Shown piece by piece: positions 17,130-25,472 of a DNA stretch of 49,330 nt; the first letter of the stretch is position 1, and each line of letters starts with the position of its first letter. The position numbers and the translations under genes are program-made. A model generated the notes under the pieces. It worked only from the letters and a program-made list of their open reading frames with translations. It was not told where the DNA came from and ran no database searches. The DNA comes from JBEKHI01 sp050012355 (GTDB lineage Bacteria; Actinomycetota; Actinomycetes; Streptosporangiales; Streptosporangiaceae), in contig JBEKHI010000021.1 of assembly GCA_050012355.1 (NCBI GenBank), positions 1-49,330 on the forward strand, read 5' to 3'.

Positions 17130-17756
17130 TCAGCTCGTGAGCCAGTCCAGCGCCCCGCTCAGATGCCGGACGAACGCGGGCTCGCTGAACGCCGCTATCG
17201 GATGCCCGAGCGCGGTATAGAAGCACCGGCCACCGCCGTAGCTATGACACCACGCGATCGGGTGGTCCGCGCCCATCGTCCCGCCCTGGTAGCTCGCTTC
17301 GTCCACGCTGAGCAGCACCCGCACCCGCGGCCGGGGGTTCGCGCGGAACTCATACCATTCATCGGTCCACCGCCAGGTCGCGCCGAGATGGGCAGTCGCG
17401 GGGTGCTCGCCGTCCTCGACGGTGACGGTCGCGGTCTGGATTTCAGGATGGCGATCAAAACGAGCGCCGGCGATTCCCTCGAACCAGTCCCACTCGTACT
17501 CGGTGGTGGAGGCCCCGTGGATCCCCAGCCACGAGCCGCCGCGTGACATGTAGTCCCGGAACGCATCGCGTTGCGCGTCGTCCAGCACGGTGCCGCTGGT
17601 GGAAAGGAAGACGACAGCCGCGTACTTTGCTAGATCATCAGGAAGCTCCTCGGCGGCGTCCGCGTCGTAGCCGTCAAGACCGCGCAACGCCGCGATCCCG
17701 GCCGGGATGGAATCGTGCCGGTATCCGGTGGTCCGGGTGTAGATCAGGATCTTCAT
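17130..17756 (-). CDS. ThuA domain-containing protein
   Basis: A 208-residue ThuA (trehalose-utilisation) family protein with a class I glutamine-amidotransferase-like fold. Seen are the N-terminal strand MKILIYTRTTGYRHDSIPAG, AAVVFLSTSGTVLD, the GGSWLGIHGASTTEYEW turn, and the C-terminal GGGRCFYTALGHPIAAFSEPAFVRHLSGALDWL. Its ATG overlaps the stop of the TIM-barrel gene (ATGA). As the last gene of a four-gene operon with a MocA-type oxidoreductase, it probably acts on a keto-sugar or cyclitol intermediate. Confidence 0.9.
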   Translation of the reverse strand: MKILIYTRTTGYRHDSIPAGIAALRGLDGYDADAAEELPDDLAKYAAVVFLSTSGTVLDDAQRDAFRDYMSRGGSWLGIHGASTTEYEWDWFEGIAGARFDRHPEIQTATVTVEDGEHPATAHLGATWRWTDEWYEFRANPRPRVRVLLSVDEASYQGGTMGADHPIAWCHSYGGGRCFYTALGHPIAAFSEPAFVRHLSGALDWLTS

Positions 17757-18556
17757 GACAGGATGCCGCCCAGGTATTCGGCGTGCCGGTCCACGATCGT
17801 GGCGAGCGTCTCGTCGCCCGGGGCGTCCCACACGTCTTGGTTGAAGATCTCCACCTCGACGGGTCCCCGGTAGCCGGTGGCGGCGACCGCACGGGCAAGC
17901 GCCGGGATGTCCGCGACGCCGTCACCGACGTGCCCGCGGCCGAGCAGCGCGTCCGCGGGGATCGGCACCAGGAAGTCGCACACCTGGAAGATGTGGATCC
18001 GGTCCCCGGCGCGCTCGATCTGCGCGTAGACCTGCGGGTCCCACCAGATGTGATACGTGTCGACGCAGACACCGACGTTCGGCGCGCCGATCTGGTCGCA
18101 CATGTCGAGCGCCTGCGCCAGCGTGGACACCACCGCCCGGTCCGCGCAGAACATCGGATGCAGCGGCTCGATGGAGATCTTCACCTTGCTGGCCTGCGCG
18201 TAGGACGCGAGCTCGGCCACTCCGCTGGTGACCGCGGACCGCGCGGCCGACAGGTCCTTCGAGCCGACGGGCAGCCCGCCGACGACGAGCACCAGCGTCC
18301 TGGCGCCAAGCGCGGCGGCCTCGTCGACCGCGCGGCGGTTGTCGTCGCCGCTAGCGGCCGAGGTGAAGAATCCGCCGCGGCACAGGCTGGTCACCGTGAG
18401 CCCACTGTCCGATATGAGCGTGGCCGCCGCGTCGAGCCCGGTCTCAGCGAGCTTGTCGCGCCACACCCCGATGCCGCCGATGCCGTGCCGCACGCATCCG
18501 TCGATGGCCTCGGGCAGGCTCCAGCGTTTGGTGGTCCACTGGTTAAGCGAGAGCAT
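17753..18556 (-). CDS. Sugar phosphate isomerase/epimerase-type TIM-barrel protein
   Basis: A 267-residue xylose-isomerase-like TIM barrel (IolE/IolI/hydroxypyruvate-isomerase superfamily). Metal-ligand regions visible are the Glu in KISIEPLHP, the Asp/His pair in VCVDTYHIWWDP, the His in IHIFQVCD, and the Glu in VEVEIFNQ. The start overlaps the end of the DUF993 gene by 14 bases and the stop overlaps the ThuA start, so it is the third gene of a compact operon. Confidence 0.9.
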   Translation of the reverse strand: MLSLNQWTTKRWSLPEAIDGCVRHGIGGIGVWRDKLAETGLDAAATLISDSGLTVTSLCRGGFFTSAASGDDNRRAVDEAAALGARTLVLVVGGLPVGSKDLSAARSAVTSGVAELASYAQASKVKISIEPLHPMFCADRAVVSTLAQALDMCDQIGAPNVGVCVDTYHIWWDPQVYAQIERAGDRIHIFQVCDFLVPIPADALLGRGHVGDGVADIPALARAVAATGYRGPVEVEIFNQDVWDAPGDETLATIVDRHAEYLGGILS

Positions 18557-19637
18557 CGAATCTCTCCTTGGCCAGTTCTGGGTCGGGGAACAGACCGGTC
18601 TCAGCGGCCATCTGGTACAGCGCGTTCAGGTGCGCGCGGTCCCTGGCGGTCTGGTAGCCGCCGACCATCACGAACCGGTCTTGGTATCCGGCCAGCCAGG
18701 CAAGGAACGTCACGCCGGTCTTGTAGTACTGGGTCGGAGCCTCGAAGATCTTCCTGGCCAGCGGGACGAGCGGGTCAAGCGTCGCGCGGAACCCCTCGGT
18801 GTCGCCCGCGTCGAGCTTCTTCAGCGCCTGGGCGGCCGGGCCGGCCAGCGGGTCGAACACGCCGAGCAGCGCGTCGCTGCCGCTCTCGATCAACTCGGGG
18901 AAGTTGAAATCGTCGCCGGTGTAACACCGGACGCCAGCCGGCAGCTCGCGGCGGATCGCCACCTCGCGTTCGGCCGCCAGCAGTGACACCTTGACCCCGT
19001 CGATCTTGTCCCGGTGCTCGGCGACGATCGCCAGGAAATGCCTGGTCGCCTCGTCGAGGTCTGTAGTTCCCCAGTAGCCGGCCAGCGCCGGGTCGAACAT
19101 GTCGCCCAGCCAGTGCAGCACCACCGGGCGGCTGACCTGGCGGAGCAGGGTCCCGTAGACCTCGGCGTAGTCGGCTGGCCCGGCCGCCGCGGCGGCGAGC
19201 TGGCGGCTGCCCATCAGCACGGGGAGCACACCGGCGTGTTCGGCGACCTCGAGCTGCTCGGCGTACGCGGCGATGATGTCCTTTAGCGCTGACGGCCCGG
19301 CCGGGAGCTGGTCGGTGGCCGCGCCACAGGCGATCCGCCCCCCGACTGCCTTCGCCGCCGCGCCGGAGCGCTGGATCAGCTCGCGCGCCGTTGCCCAGTT
19401 AAGCCCCATCCCGCGTTGCGCGGTGTCCATCGCGTCCGCGACCCCGAGCCCCAGCTCCCACAACCGGTGCCGGAACCGCAGCGTAGCGTCCCAGTCCACG
19501 GCGCTCTCACTGGCCGCGACAACATGCGCCGCCGCGTAAAACACCCGCGCCTGCCCGGTCGCCTGCCCGGTCGATGTGACATCGACCGGCATAGAGCCCG
19601 GTCGATGTGACATCGACGGGTCCGCCTGCTCGGTCAC
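18543..19637 (-). CDS. DUF993 family protein (dihydrodipicolinate synthase-like aldolase)
   Basis: A 364-residue TIM-barrel protein related to the DapA/aldolase superfamily. Recognisable are RVFYAAAHVVAA at the start of the conserved domain, GLGVADAMDTAQRGMGLNW, DKIDGVKVSLL with the candidate Schiff-base Lys, and CYTGDDFNFPELI. The GTG at 19637 overlaps the upstream TGA (GTGA), giving a start consistent with coupling. With this start, residues about 8-23 (MSHRPGSMPVDVTSTG) are encoded by a twin palindromic repeat, an odd N-terminal extension. ATG 19613 and 19592 are alternative starts, both inside the repeat. Second gene of the operon. Confidence 0.82.
   Translation of the reverse strand: MTEQADPSMSHRPGSMPVDVTSTGQATGQARVFYAAAHVVAASESAVDWDATLRFRHRLWELGLGVADAMDTAQRGMGLNWATARELIQRSGAAAKAVGGRIACGAATDQLPAGPSALKDIIAAYAEQLEVAEHAGVLPVLMGSRQLAAAAAGPADYAEVYGTLLRQVSRPVVLHWLGDMFDPALAGYWGTTDLDEATRHFLAIVAEHRDKIDGVKVSLLAAEREVAIRRELPAGVRCYTGDDFNFPELIESGSDALLGVFDPLAGPAAQALKKLDAGDTEGFRATLDPLVPLARKIFEAPTQYYKTGVTFLAWLAGYQDRFVMVGGYQTARDRAHLNALYQMAAETGLFPDPELAKERFDALA
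19569..19618. repeat. Twin palindromic element inside the DUF993 reading frame
   Basis: GGTCGATGTGACATCGACC (19569-19587) and a second copy lacking only the last C (19600-19617) are separated by 12 bases (GGCATAGAGCCC). Each unit is itself a 9+1+9 palindrome. The same arrangement with the same spacing recurs at 43895-43944. Confidence 0.9.
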
Positions 19638-20779
19638 AGCGACAGCTCGGGTACGTCTAGGCGGCGGCCCTCGGCGGCGGAGCGCATGCCGATCTCGGCT
19701 AGGTGGACGCCGCGGGCGCCGGCGAACAGGTCGTGCGGGAAGGGGGTGCCGGCGACCACGTGGGACAGGAACAGCTCCCACTGCGCGCGGAACCCGTTGC
19801 CGAACACCCCGTTGTCGGGAACCGGCTGCCACTGGGAGAGAAAGTCCAGCTCGTTCGGCACATCGGGGTTCCAGATGGGACGCGGGGCCGCGGCGCGGTG
19901 CTGGACGACGCAGTCTCGCAGCCCCGCGACCGCGCTGCCCTCGGTGCCGTCGACCTGGAACTCGACGAGTTCGCCGCGATGCACCCGCACCGCCCACGAG
20001 GAGTTCATCTGCACGATGACTCCCCCGTCGAGGCCGAACACGGCGTACGCGGCGTCGTCGGCGGTCGCCTCATAGGGCTCGCCGAGTTCGTCAACCCGGC
20101 GCGGGATGTGCGTGACCGACTGCGCGTACACGGTGCGCACCGGGCCGAACAGGTTCTCCATCACGTACTGCCAGTGCGGGAACATGTCCAGGACAATGCC
20201 CCCGCCTTCGGCGGCCTTGTAGTTCCACGACGGGCGCTGCGCCGACTGCCAGTCGCCCTCCTGCACCCAGTAGCCGAACTCACCGCGGACCGACAGGATC
20301 CGGCCGAAGAAACCGCCGTCGATGATACGTTTCAGCTTGAGCAGCCCAGGCAGGAACAGCTTGTCCTGGACGACGCCGTTCTTGACCCCGGCGTCACGGG
20401 CGAGCCTGGCCAGGCGCAGCGCCTCCTGCGTGCTGGGCGCGCTCGGCTTCTCGATGTAGACGTGCTTGCCCGCCTCGATCGCCCGCTCAACGGCGGGGAC
20501 GCGCAGTCCGGTGAGCTGGGCATCGAAGTAGATGTCGGCGCCGTCAAGCGCCTCGTCGAGCTCGGTCGTGTAGCGGTCGAGGCCGTGCCGCTCGGCGATG
20601 ACCTTGAGCTTGTCGTGATTGCGGCCGACGAGGACCGGCTCCGGCCAGATGACGGTGCCGTCGGGCAGCGTGTACCCGCCCTCGGTCCTGATCGCGAGGA
20701 TGGACCGGACCAAGTGCTGGTTGTAGCCCATCCGGCCGGTCACGCCGTTCAGCGCGATCGTAAGGGTGGTGCGCGGCAT
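19634..20779 (-). CDS. Gfo/Idh/MocA family oxidoreductase
   Basis: A 381-residue NAD(P)-dependent sugar or cyclitol dehydrogenase. The N-terminal Rossmann motif is ALNGVTGRMGYNQHL, followed by the family lysine in VYIEKPSAPSTQEA. The C-terminal alpha/beta domain contains GGIVLDMFPHWQYVMENLFGPV, with Asp and His of the usual substrate-binding pair. The start is supported by a strong GGAGGA four to five bases upstream. It is the first gene of the operon that continues with DUF993, the TIM barrel and ThuA. A pathway oxidising a sugar or inositol-like compound is likely; the substrate is not evident. Confidence 0.92.
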   Translation of the reverse strand: MPRTTLTIALNGVTGRMGYNQHLVRSILAIRTEGGYTLPDGTVIWPEPVLVGRNHDKLKVIAERHGLDRYTTELDEALDGADIYFDAQLTGLRVPAVERAIEAGKHVYIEKPSAPSTQEALRLARLARDAGVKNGVVQDKLFLPGLLKLKRIIDGGFFGRILSVRGEFGYWVQEGDWQSAQRPSWNYKAAEGGGIVLDMFPHWQYVMENLFGPVRTVYAQSVTHIPRRVDELGEPYEATADDAAYAVFGLDGGVIVQMNSSWAVRVHRGELVEFQVDGTEGSAVAGLRDCVVQHRAAAPRPIWNPDVPNELDFLSQWQPVPDNGVFGNGFRAQWELFLSHVVAGTPFPHDLFAGARGVHLAEIGMRSAAEGRRLDVPELSL

Positions 20780-20853
20780 CGTCCTCCTTCTGCCAGTTAC
20801 GTCCTAGCCAAGCTTGCCCCACCGAAGCCCCCGACGCTACAGCGTCCCGTTCG

Positions 20854-20941
20854 GCATCTTCTCCCGGGTTAATGCACCTAGCGCGCCCAGAATGGACCGT
20901 TATGCGGGGGCATCTGGGTACACGAACCCGGGAGAAGATGC
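20854..20941. repeat. Long-range inverted repeat upstream of the MocA operon
   Basis: GCATCTTCTCCCGGGTT (20854-20870) and its exact complement (20925-20941) flank 54 bases; similarity continues inward for several positions. It lies in the 245-base gap between the DinB-family gene (ending 21025) and the MocA start (20779), both on the minus strand. A hairpin here could terminate the upstream transcript or regulate the operon leader. Confidence 0.75.
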
Positions 20942-21024
20942 GCGGCCGCCGCCCCGCAGCCACCGCCCCGCGCAGCGCCCCCATGGCGGCGGACGGCTGC
21001 GGCACCGACCAGCAAAAGTCGCTG

Positions 21025-21522
21025 CTAGCCCATGGTCTTCTGGCCGTCCAGGGACTCGCGGATGATGTCCGCGTGGCCCGCGTGCTGGGCGGTTTCGGCG
21101 ATGATGTGCAGCAGCGCCCGGCGGGCGGTCCAGCTCCCGTCGAGGAACCAGGGCGCCTTGGGGAGCGGCCATGCGTCGTTTAGCGAAGGAATTGTCTTCA
21201 CGAGTTCGTCGGTGCGGCGTCCGACCTGGTCGTAGGCGGCGAGTGCGCCGGCCAGCGTCTCGTCTGGCAGCAGCCGGAACCCCGCGGCCCGCGCCTCCCA
21301 GTCCACCGAATCGAAGTCGGACATCGCCGACTTGCCCTCGACCATGAAGTTCGCCCAGCCGCGCTCGACCGAGGTGACGTGCTTGATCAGCCCGCCGAGG
21401 CACAGTTCGCTGGCGGTGGTGCGCTGCCGCGCTTGGTCGTCGGTCAGGTCGCGGGTGGTGAAGCGGAGGAAGCCCCGGTGCTTGTCCAGCATCGCTAGCA
21501 GGTCCACGCGTTCAATGTCCAT
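21025..21522 (-). CDS. DinB family (DUF664-like) four-helix protein
   Basis: A 165-residue member of the DinB/YfiT metal-dependent hydrolase-like superfamily, often thiol S-transferases that use mycothiol or bacillithiol. Histidines expected to bind metal are seen in GGLIKHVTSVERGW and in HIIAETAQHAGHADIIRE. It is not the DNA polymerase that shares the name. It diverges from the WYL regulator with a 15-bp palindrome between them, so it is a likely target of that regulator. Confidence 0.88.
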   Translation of the reverse strand: MDIERVDLLAMLDKHRGFLRFTTRDLTDDQARQRTTASELCLGGLIKHVTSVERGWANFMVEGKSAMSDFDSVDWEARAAGFRLLPDETLAGALAAYDQVGRRTDELVKTIPSLNDAWPLPKAPWFLDGSWTARRALLHIIAETAQHAGHADIIRESLDGQKTMG

Positions 21523-21545
21523 GACCCCAGGTTAAATACCTTAGC

Positions 21546-21560
21546 GGTCAGTTTCTGACC
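21546..21560. promoter_or_regulatory. Palindromic operator between DinB-family and WYL genes
   Basis: GGTCAGTTTCTGACC is a perfect 6+3+6 inverted repeat in the 62-base divergent gap. It is a strong candidate binding site for the adjacent WYL regulator, controlling both directions. Confidence 0.6.
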
Positions 21561-21584
21561 CCAATGGCGGGCAGAATTACCGAC

Positions 21585-22556
21585 ATGGCGAACACGTCCT
21601 CCCGAATGCTCCGGTTGCTGTCCCTGCTGCAGACGCACCGGTACTGGCCGGGGTCTGAGCTGGCGGAGCGGCTCGAGGTGTCGCCGCGCACCCTGCGGCG
21701 GGACGTGGACCGGCTACGTGAGCTGGGGTATCCGGTCCAGGCACAACGCGGTGTCGAGGGCGGGTACCAGCTCGCCGCTGGTGCCGTGCTGCCGCCGCTG
21801 CTGCTTGACGACGAGGAGGCCGTCGCCATCGCGGTCGGCCTGCGGACCGCCGCCAACGGCATGATCGAGGGCATCTCAGAATCGTCGGTGCGGGCGCTGG
21901 CCAAGGTCACGCAGGTGATGCCGTCCCGGTTGCGCCGCCGGGTGGAGGCGCTGACCGCGATGACGGTGACCAGCACCTGGACTCGGCCCGCGATGACCGG
22001 TGCGGCCTCGGAGACCCTCACCGGCCTGGCGCTCGCCTGCCGGGACACGGAGCGGGTCCGGTTCTCTTACACGGCGGCCAGCGGCGAAGAGTCACGGCGG
22101 CACGTCGAGCCGCACCGCCTGGTGTCGCTTGGCCGCCGCTGGTACCTGGTCGGCTACGACATCGACCGCGGCGACTGGCGCAGCTTCCGGGTGGACCGGA
22201 TCGCGGACGTGCCCCGCGGAACGGGCGCGCGCTTCCGGGCAAGGGAGCTGCCCGGCGGGCAGGACGCGGCGGCGTTCGTCCAGGCGGGCATCCGTGAACG
22301 GCCCAAGGTGTACGAGGCCGAGGTCATCTTCGAGGCCCCGGCGGAGACGGTCCGGCAGCGGATCGGGCAGTGGGGCACCATCGAGGACCTCGGTCACCAC
22401 CGGTGCCTGGCCCGGATGACCGCCGACTCCCTCGACTTGGCGGTGATGGCGCTGATCACGGCGGACGCGGAGTTCCGCGTGGTCGGGCCGCCCGAGCTGG
22501 CCGAACGGGTCCGCGACTGGGGGCGCCGGTTCACCGATGCGATGATGAGCGGATGA
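21585..22556 (+). CDS. YafY-type transcriptional regulator with HTH and WYL domains
   Basis: A 323-residue regulator. The N-terminal HTH is RMLRLLSLLQTHRYWPGSELAERLEVSPRTLRRDVDRL (about 5-45). The WYL domain at about 140-225 has VRFSYTAASGEESRRHVEPHRLVSLGRRWYLVGYD, and a C-terminal WCX extension ends the protein. WYL domains bind small ligands or nucleic acid. ATG 21585 is preferred to ATG 21564, which abuts the operator palindrome. Its stop overlaps the RraA start (ATGA). Confidence 0.9.
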   Translation: MANTSSRMLRLLSLLQTHRYWPGSELAERLEVSPRTLRRDVDRLRELGYPVQAQRGVEGGYQLAAGAVLPPLLLDDEEAVAIAVGLRTAANGMIEGISESSVRALAKVTQVMPSRLRRRVEALTAMTVTSTWTRPAMTGAASETLTGLALACRDTERVRFSYTAASGEESRRHVEPHRLVSLGRRWYLVGYDIDRGDWRSFRVDRIADVPRGTGARFRARELPGGQDAAAFVQAGIRERPKVYEAEVIFEAPAETVRQRIGQWGTIEDLGHHRCLARMTADSLDLAVMALITADAEFRVVGPPELAERVRDWGRRFTDAMMSG

Positions 22557-23155
22557 ACGACGACATCCCCACCACCACGCTGGCCGACGTCCTCGGGCGC
22601 GAGCAGGTCATGGACATCGGCATCCGGCCGCTCTGGACGCCGGTACCACGGGTGACCGGCCCGGCCTTTACCGTCCGCTGCCCGCCCGGCGACAACCTGA
22701 TGCTGCACGCGGCCATCTACCAGGCGGAGCCGGGGTCAGTGATCGTGGCCGAGGGCGGCGATGTCGATTACGCCCTGGCCGGCGGGAACGTGTGCGCGGT
22801 CGCTCAGCGCCGCGGGATCGCGGCCTTCGTGATCGACGGAGTGATCCGCGACCTCGGTGAGGTTCGCGCGATGGGTTTCCCGGTCTTCGCCAGGGGCGTT
22901 ATCCCCATTCCCGGCCGCAAGTCGGCCGTGATTCCGCTGAACGAGCGGGTCCGCTGCGGCGGCGCGACGGTGGACCCGGGTGACCTCGTGGTGGCCGATG
23001 AGGAGGGCGTCGTGGTGGTGCCGGGCGCCAGTCGCGACCAGGTGCTCGCCAAGGCGCGGGCCAGGCTCGCTCAGGAAGCCGCGGAATCCCTTGACGACTG
23101 GGAGAAGGCGCATCGCGCGCGCATCGACGACCTGCTGTCGGCGGGCGGCCACTAG
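22553..23155 (+). CDS. RraA-like family protein (aldolase/decarboxylase type)
   Basis: A 200-residue RraA-fold protein. The family catalytic elements are present: GGDVDYALAGGNVCAVAQRRG, the Arg-Asp pair in VIDGVIRDLGEVRAMG, and the C-terminal VDPGDLVVADEEGVVVVP. Family members are either class II 4-hydroxy-4-methyl-2-oxoglutarate-type aldolases/oxaloacetate decarboxylases or RNase E regulators; the retained Arg-Asp pair favours enzymatic activity. It is translationally coupled to the WYL regulator by an ATGA overlap. Confidence 0.88.
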   Translation: MNDDIPTTTLADVLGREQVMDIGIRPLWTPVPRVTGPAFTVRCPPGDNLMLHAAIYQAEPGSVIVAEGGDVDYALAGGNVCAVAQRRGIAAFVIDGVIRDLGEVRAMGFPVFARGVIPIPGRKSAVIPLNERVRCGGATVDPGDLVVADEEGVVVVPGASRDQVLAKARARLAQEAAESLDDWEKAHRARIDDLLSAGGH

Positions 23156-23164
23156 GATGACGCG

Positions 23165-24592
23165 GTGAGCAAGAAGCCTAGAAGTCGTCGTCCCGCGAAG
23201 GTCCCCGCGCCCGCCCAGGGAAGCGGTGACCTGCTCGACACGATGCCCAATCTGTGGACGGCCATCTCCGCCGGTGACCTGCTCGAGGCCGAGATCGAGA
23301 CCGCCACCACGCTGGTGGTGCCGCGGATCGCGGGCCGGATGGATGACGCGCAGGCCGATAAGTTCATCGCCGACGCGATGGTCCCGGCCGCGGTTGGCCG
23401 CGGGACACCGGATGCCGCCGCGTTCTTGCGGCTGCTGACCTCGCTCGGCTCCCCGGTCGTGAAACGAGCGGCCAGTTCGGCGCTGGCCCAGCTCACCGCC
23501 GCCGGCGTCTACCCGCTGGAGTGGGTGACCAAGGCCGGCAAGGCCGGGCCCCGGCGGGCCTGGCGGCTCTGGGATGTCTCCGGCGACCACGAGTGGATCG
23601 TGGTGAGCTTCTCCTACGGCGACAGCGAGCACTCCATCGTGGCGCAGATCCAGCGGGCCGTGCTGCCGCGCGTCTTCAACCTGGCCGTCACCGAGGACCC
23701 CGAGCACACCGTCACGACCGTGCGCGACAACGCCGAGTCGTATGAGCGGTTCGACGAGATCGGGCTGGCCGAGGCCCGGCGGCGGCTCGAGGAACCGCTC
23801 AAGCGCGCCGAGGGCGAGGGCGACGCAGCGACGACGCTGCGGATGTTCTGGCCGCTGGCGATGTCGCGGGTTCGCCGTCTGCCCGAGGACGACCTGGCCG
23901 CTGTCACCACCGATAGCGACCGCGCGGCCGCCGTCGACGAGTTCCTCGCCACCCAGGAAGCGCCCGATGCGGCCCGCTTCTGGGCGCAGATCCTCACCGC
24001 GTTCACCGCCCGCATCCCCGGCGAGTCCCCGACGGCGATCGGCCCGCACATGCTGCCGGTCATCCTGCTCGGCCACGTGCCCGCCTACTTCACGCTGACG
24101 CCGGAGCAGCGCGAGTCGATGGAACCGGCGGTGACCGCCTGGCTCACCTGGTCGGCGCAGCAGCGCGACCTCGACCCCGACCGGCTGATGACGGCCCTGA
24201 AGGAAACGCTGGCATCATTCGATGAGGCGTATGACGATCCGGATAACGAGCTATCCCGCCGGTATCTCGCCGACGCGGCGGTGCCCACCGCCAACCCGAT
24301 GAAGCTGGCGGAAATCCGGCTCCGCCGGCTGTTCGCGGTCCCTGACCAGCCACCGCGCGGAGCGGACTTCGACCCGGCCGACCCCGCCGCGCGCCGCGTC
24401 GACGCTCAGGACCAGTTCGGCGGCTGCGAACCGGCCGCCGGGATGACCAGCGAGCAGTTCGTGACCGCGGTAACCCGCGTCCTGGACGAGCTCTGGTCCG
24501 GAGAGCCCGCTCGGACCTGGGACAAGGCCCGGGGTCTGGTGGCTCAGGGCGCTTCACGGCACGACGCCCTGCACAGCCTGGTCAGCGGCTGA
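23165..24592 (+). CDS. Unrecognised 475-residue cytoplasmic protein
   Basis: I do not recognise a family. The protein starts with a basic Pro/Lys/Arg tail (MSKKPRSRRPAKVPAPAQG), then alternates Ala-rich helices with an alpha/beta segment (ARRAWRLWDVSGDHEWIVVSFSYGDSEHSIVAQIQ) and a long helical C-terminal half. No transmembrane helix or catalytic motif is visible. The composition and long coding frame support a real gene. The GTG start is 9 bases after the RraA stop, so it may be in the same transcript as the WYL and RraA genes. Its last 39 bases overlap the convergent XRE regulator. Confidence 0.7.
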   Translation: MSKKPRSRRPAKVPAPAQGSGDLLDTMPNLWTAISAGDLLEAEIETATTLVVPRIAGRMDDAQADKFIADAMVPAAVGRGTPDAAAFLRLLTSLGSPVVKRAASSALAQLTAAGVYPLEWVTKAGKAGPRRAWRLWDVSGDHEWIVVSFSYGDSEHSIVAQIQRAVLPRVFNLAVTEDPEHTVTTVRDNAESYERFDEIGLAEARRRLEEPLKRAEGEGDAATTLRMFWPLAMSRVRRLPEDDLAAVTTDSDRAAAVDEFLATQEAPDAARFWAQILTAFTARIPGESPTAIGPHMLPVILLGHVPAYFTLTPEQRESMEPAVTAWLTWSAQQRDLDPDRLMTALKETLASFDEAYDDPDNELSRRYLADAAVPTANPMKLAEIRLRRLFAVPDQPPRGADFDPADPAARRVDAQDQFGGCEPAAGMTSEQFVTAVTRVLDELWSGEPARTWDKARGLVAQGASRHDALHSLVSG

Positions 24593-25426
24593 AAGGCCGG
24601 CCAGCAGCTTCAGCCCGTTCTCGGACGGGCTGGCTGACTGCGCGCTGTAAACGACCAGGCGCTGGCCGGCGTCGGCGACCAGCGCCAGCACTTCCTCGTT
24701 CAGCGTGAGCGCGCCGACCAGCGGGTGCCGGAAACCGCGCGACCCCGACCGGCACTGCGCCACCGTGTGCCGGACCCACAGCTTCGAGAAATCTTCGCAG
24801 TTCAGGCTCAGCTCGCCGACCAGCGACGCGATCCTCGGGTCGTCTGGCCGCTGACCGCTCACCAGCCGCAGGTAAGCCACCGCGTCCTGGGCTTTGGTCT
24901 TCCAGTCGGCGTAGAACTCGCGCAGGTGCGGGTCGCAGAAGATCAGCTTGATCCAGTTCGGCCGGGTGTCCGGCCGGTCGGGCGCGTCGAATGGCAGATG
25001 CCCGAAGATCAGCGCATGCCCCATCCGGTTCCAGGCCAGCACGTCGTTCCGGTACCCGATCAGGACCGCGGGCGCGTCCCCCATCGAGTCGAGCATGGTC
25101 CGGACGGCCGGCCGAACGCGTTCCGGCCGTGGGCGGGACCGGTGCGTCGCGGCGCGGGCCGGGCGGGCTAGGGCGCGCAGGTGCTCGGTCTCGTCATGGT
25201 CCAGCCGCAGGGCCAGCGCCAGGGCGTCGAGCACCCCGTCCGAGGCGTTCCTGGAAAGCCCCTGCTCCAGCCGGGTGTAGTAAGCGACGCTTACCCCGGC
25301 GAGTTGCGCGAGTTCCTCCCGGCGCAGTCCCGGGACCCGCCGCCGCTCGCCGTAGGTCCGCACGCCAGCGTTCTCCGGAGACAGCCGGGCCCGGCGTGAC
25401 CGGAGGAAATCGCCCAGATCATCCAT
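24554..25426 (-). CDS. XRE-family regulator with MmyB-like ligand domain
   Basis: A 290-residue regulator common in actinomycetes. The HTH is at about residues 5-65 (LGDFLRSRRARLSPE, then GLRREELAQLAGVSVAYYTRLEQG), followed by the MmyB-like PAS-type domain (VLAWNRMGHALIFGHLP, DPHLREFYADWKTKAQDAVAYLR). Homologues bind fatty-acid-like ligands and control divergent transporter or dehydrogenase genes. It diverges from the MFS exporter, its probable target. ATG 25424-25426 is chosen; the longer frame crosses the promoter gap. Confidence 0.9.
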   Translation of the reverse strand: MDDLGDFLRSRRARLSPENAGVRTYGERRRVPGLRREELAQLAGVSVAYYTRLEQGLSRNASDGVLDALALALRLDHDETEHLRALARPARAATHRSRPRPERVRPAVRTMLDSMGDAPAVLIGYRNDVLAWNRMGHALIFGHLPFDAPDRPDTRPNWIKLIFCDPHLREFYADWKTKAQDAVAYLRLVSGQRPDDPRIASLVGELSLNCEDFSKLWVRHTVAQCRSGSRGFRHPLVGALTLNEEVLALVADAGQRLVVYSAQSASPSENGLKLLAGLSAADQAVQGVVP

Positions 25427-25472
25427 GTCTTTAGTGTGCCTGATCAGCCGGTATGCAGCCTGACCCTGCCAG

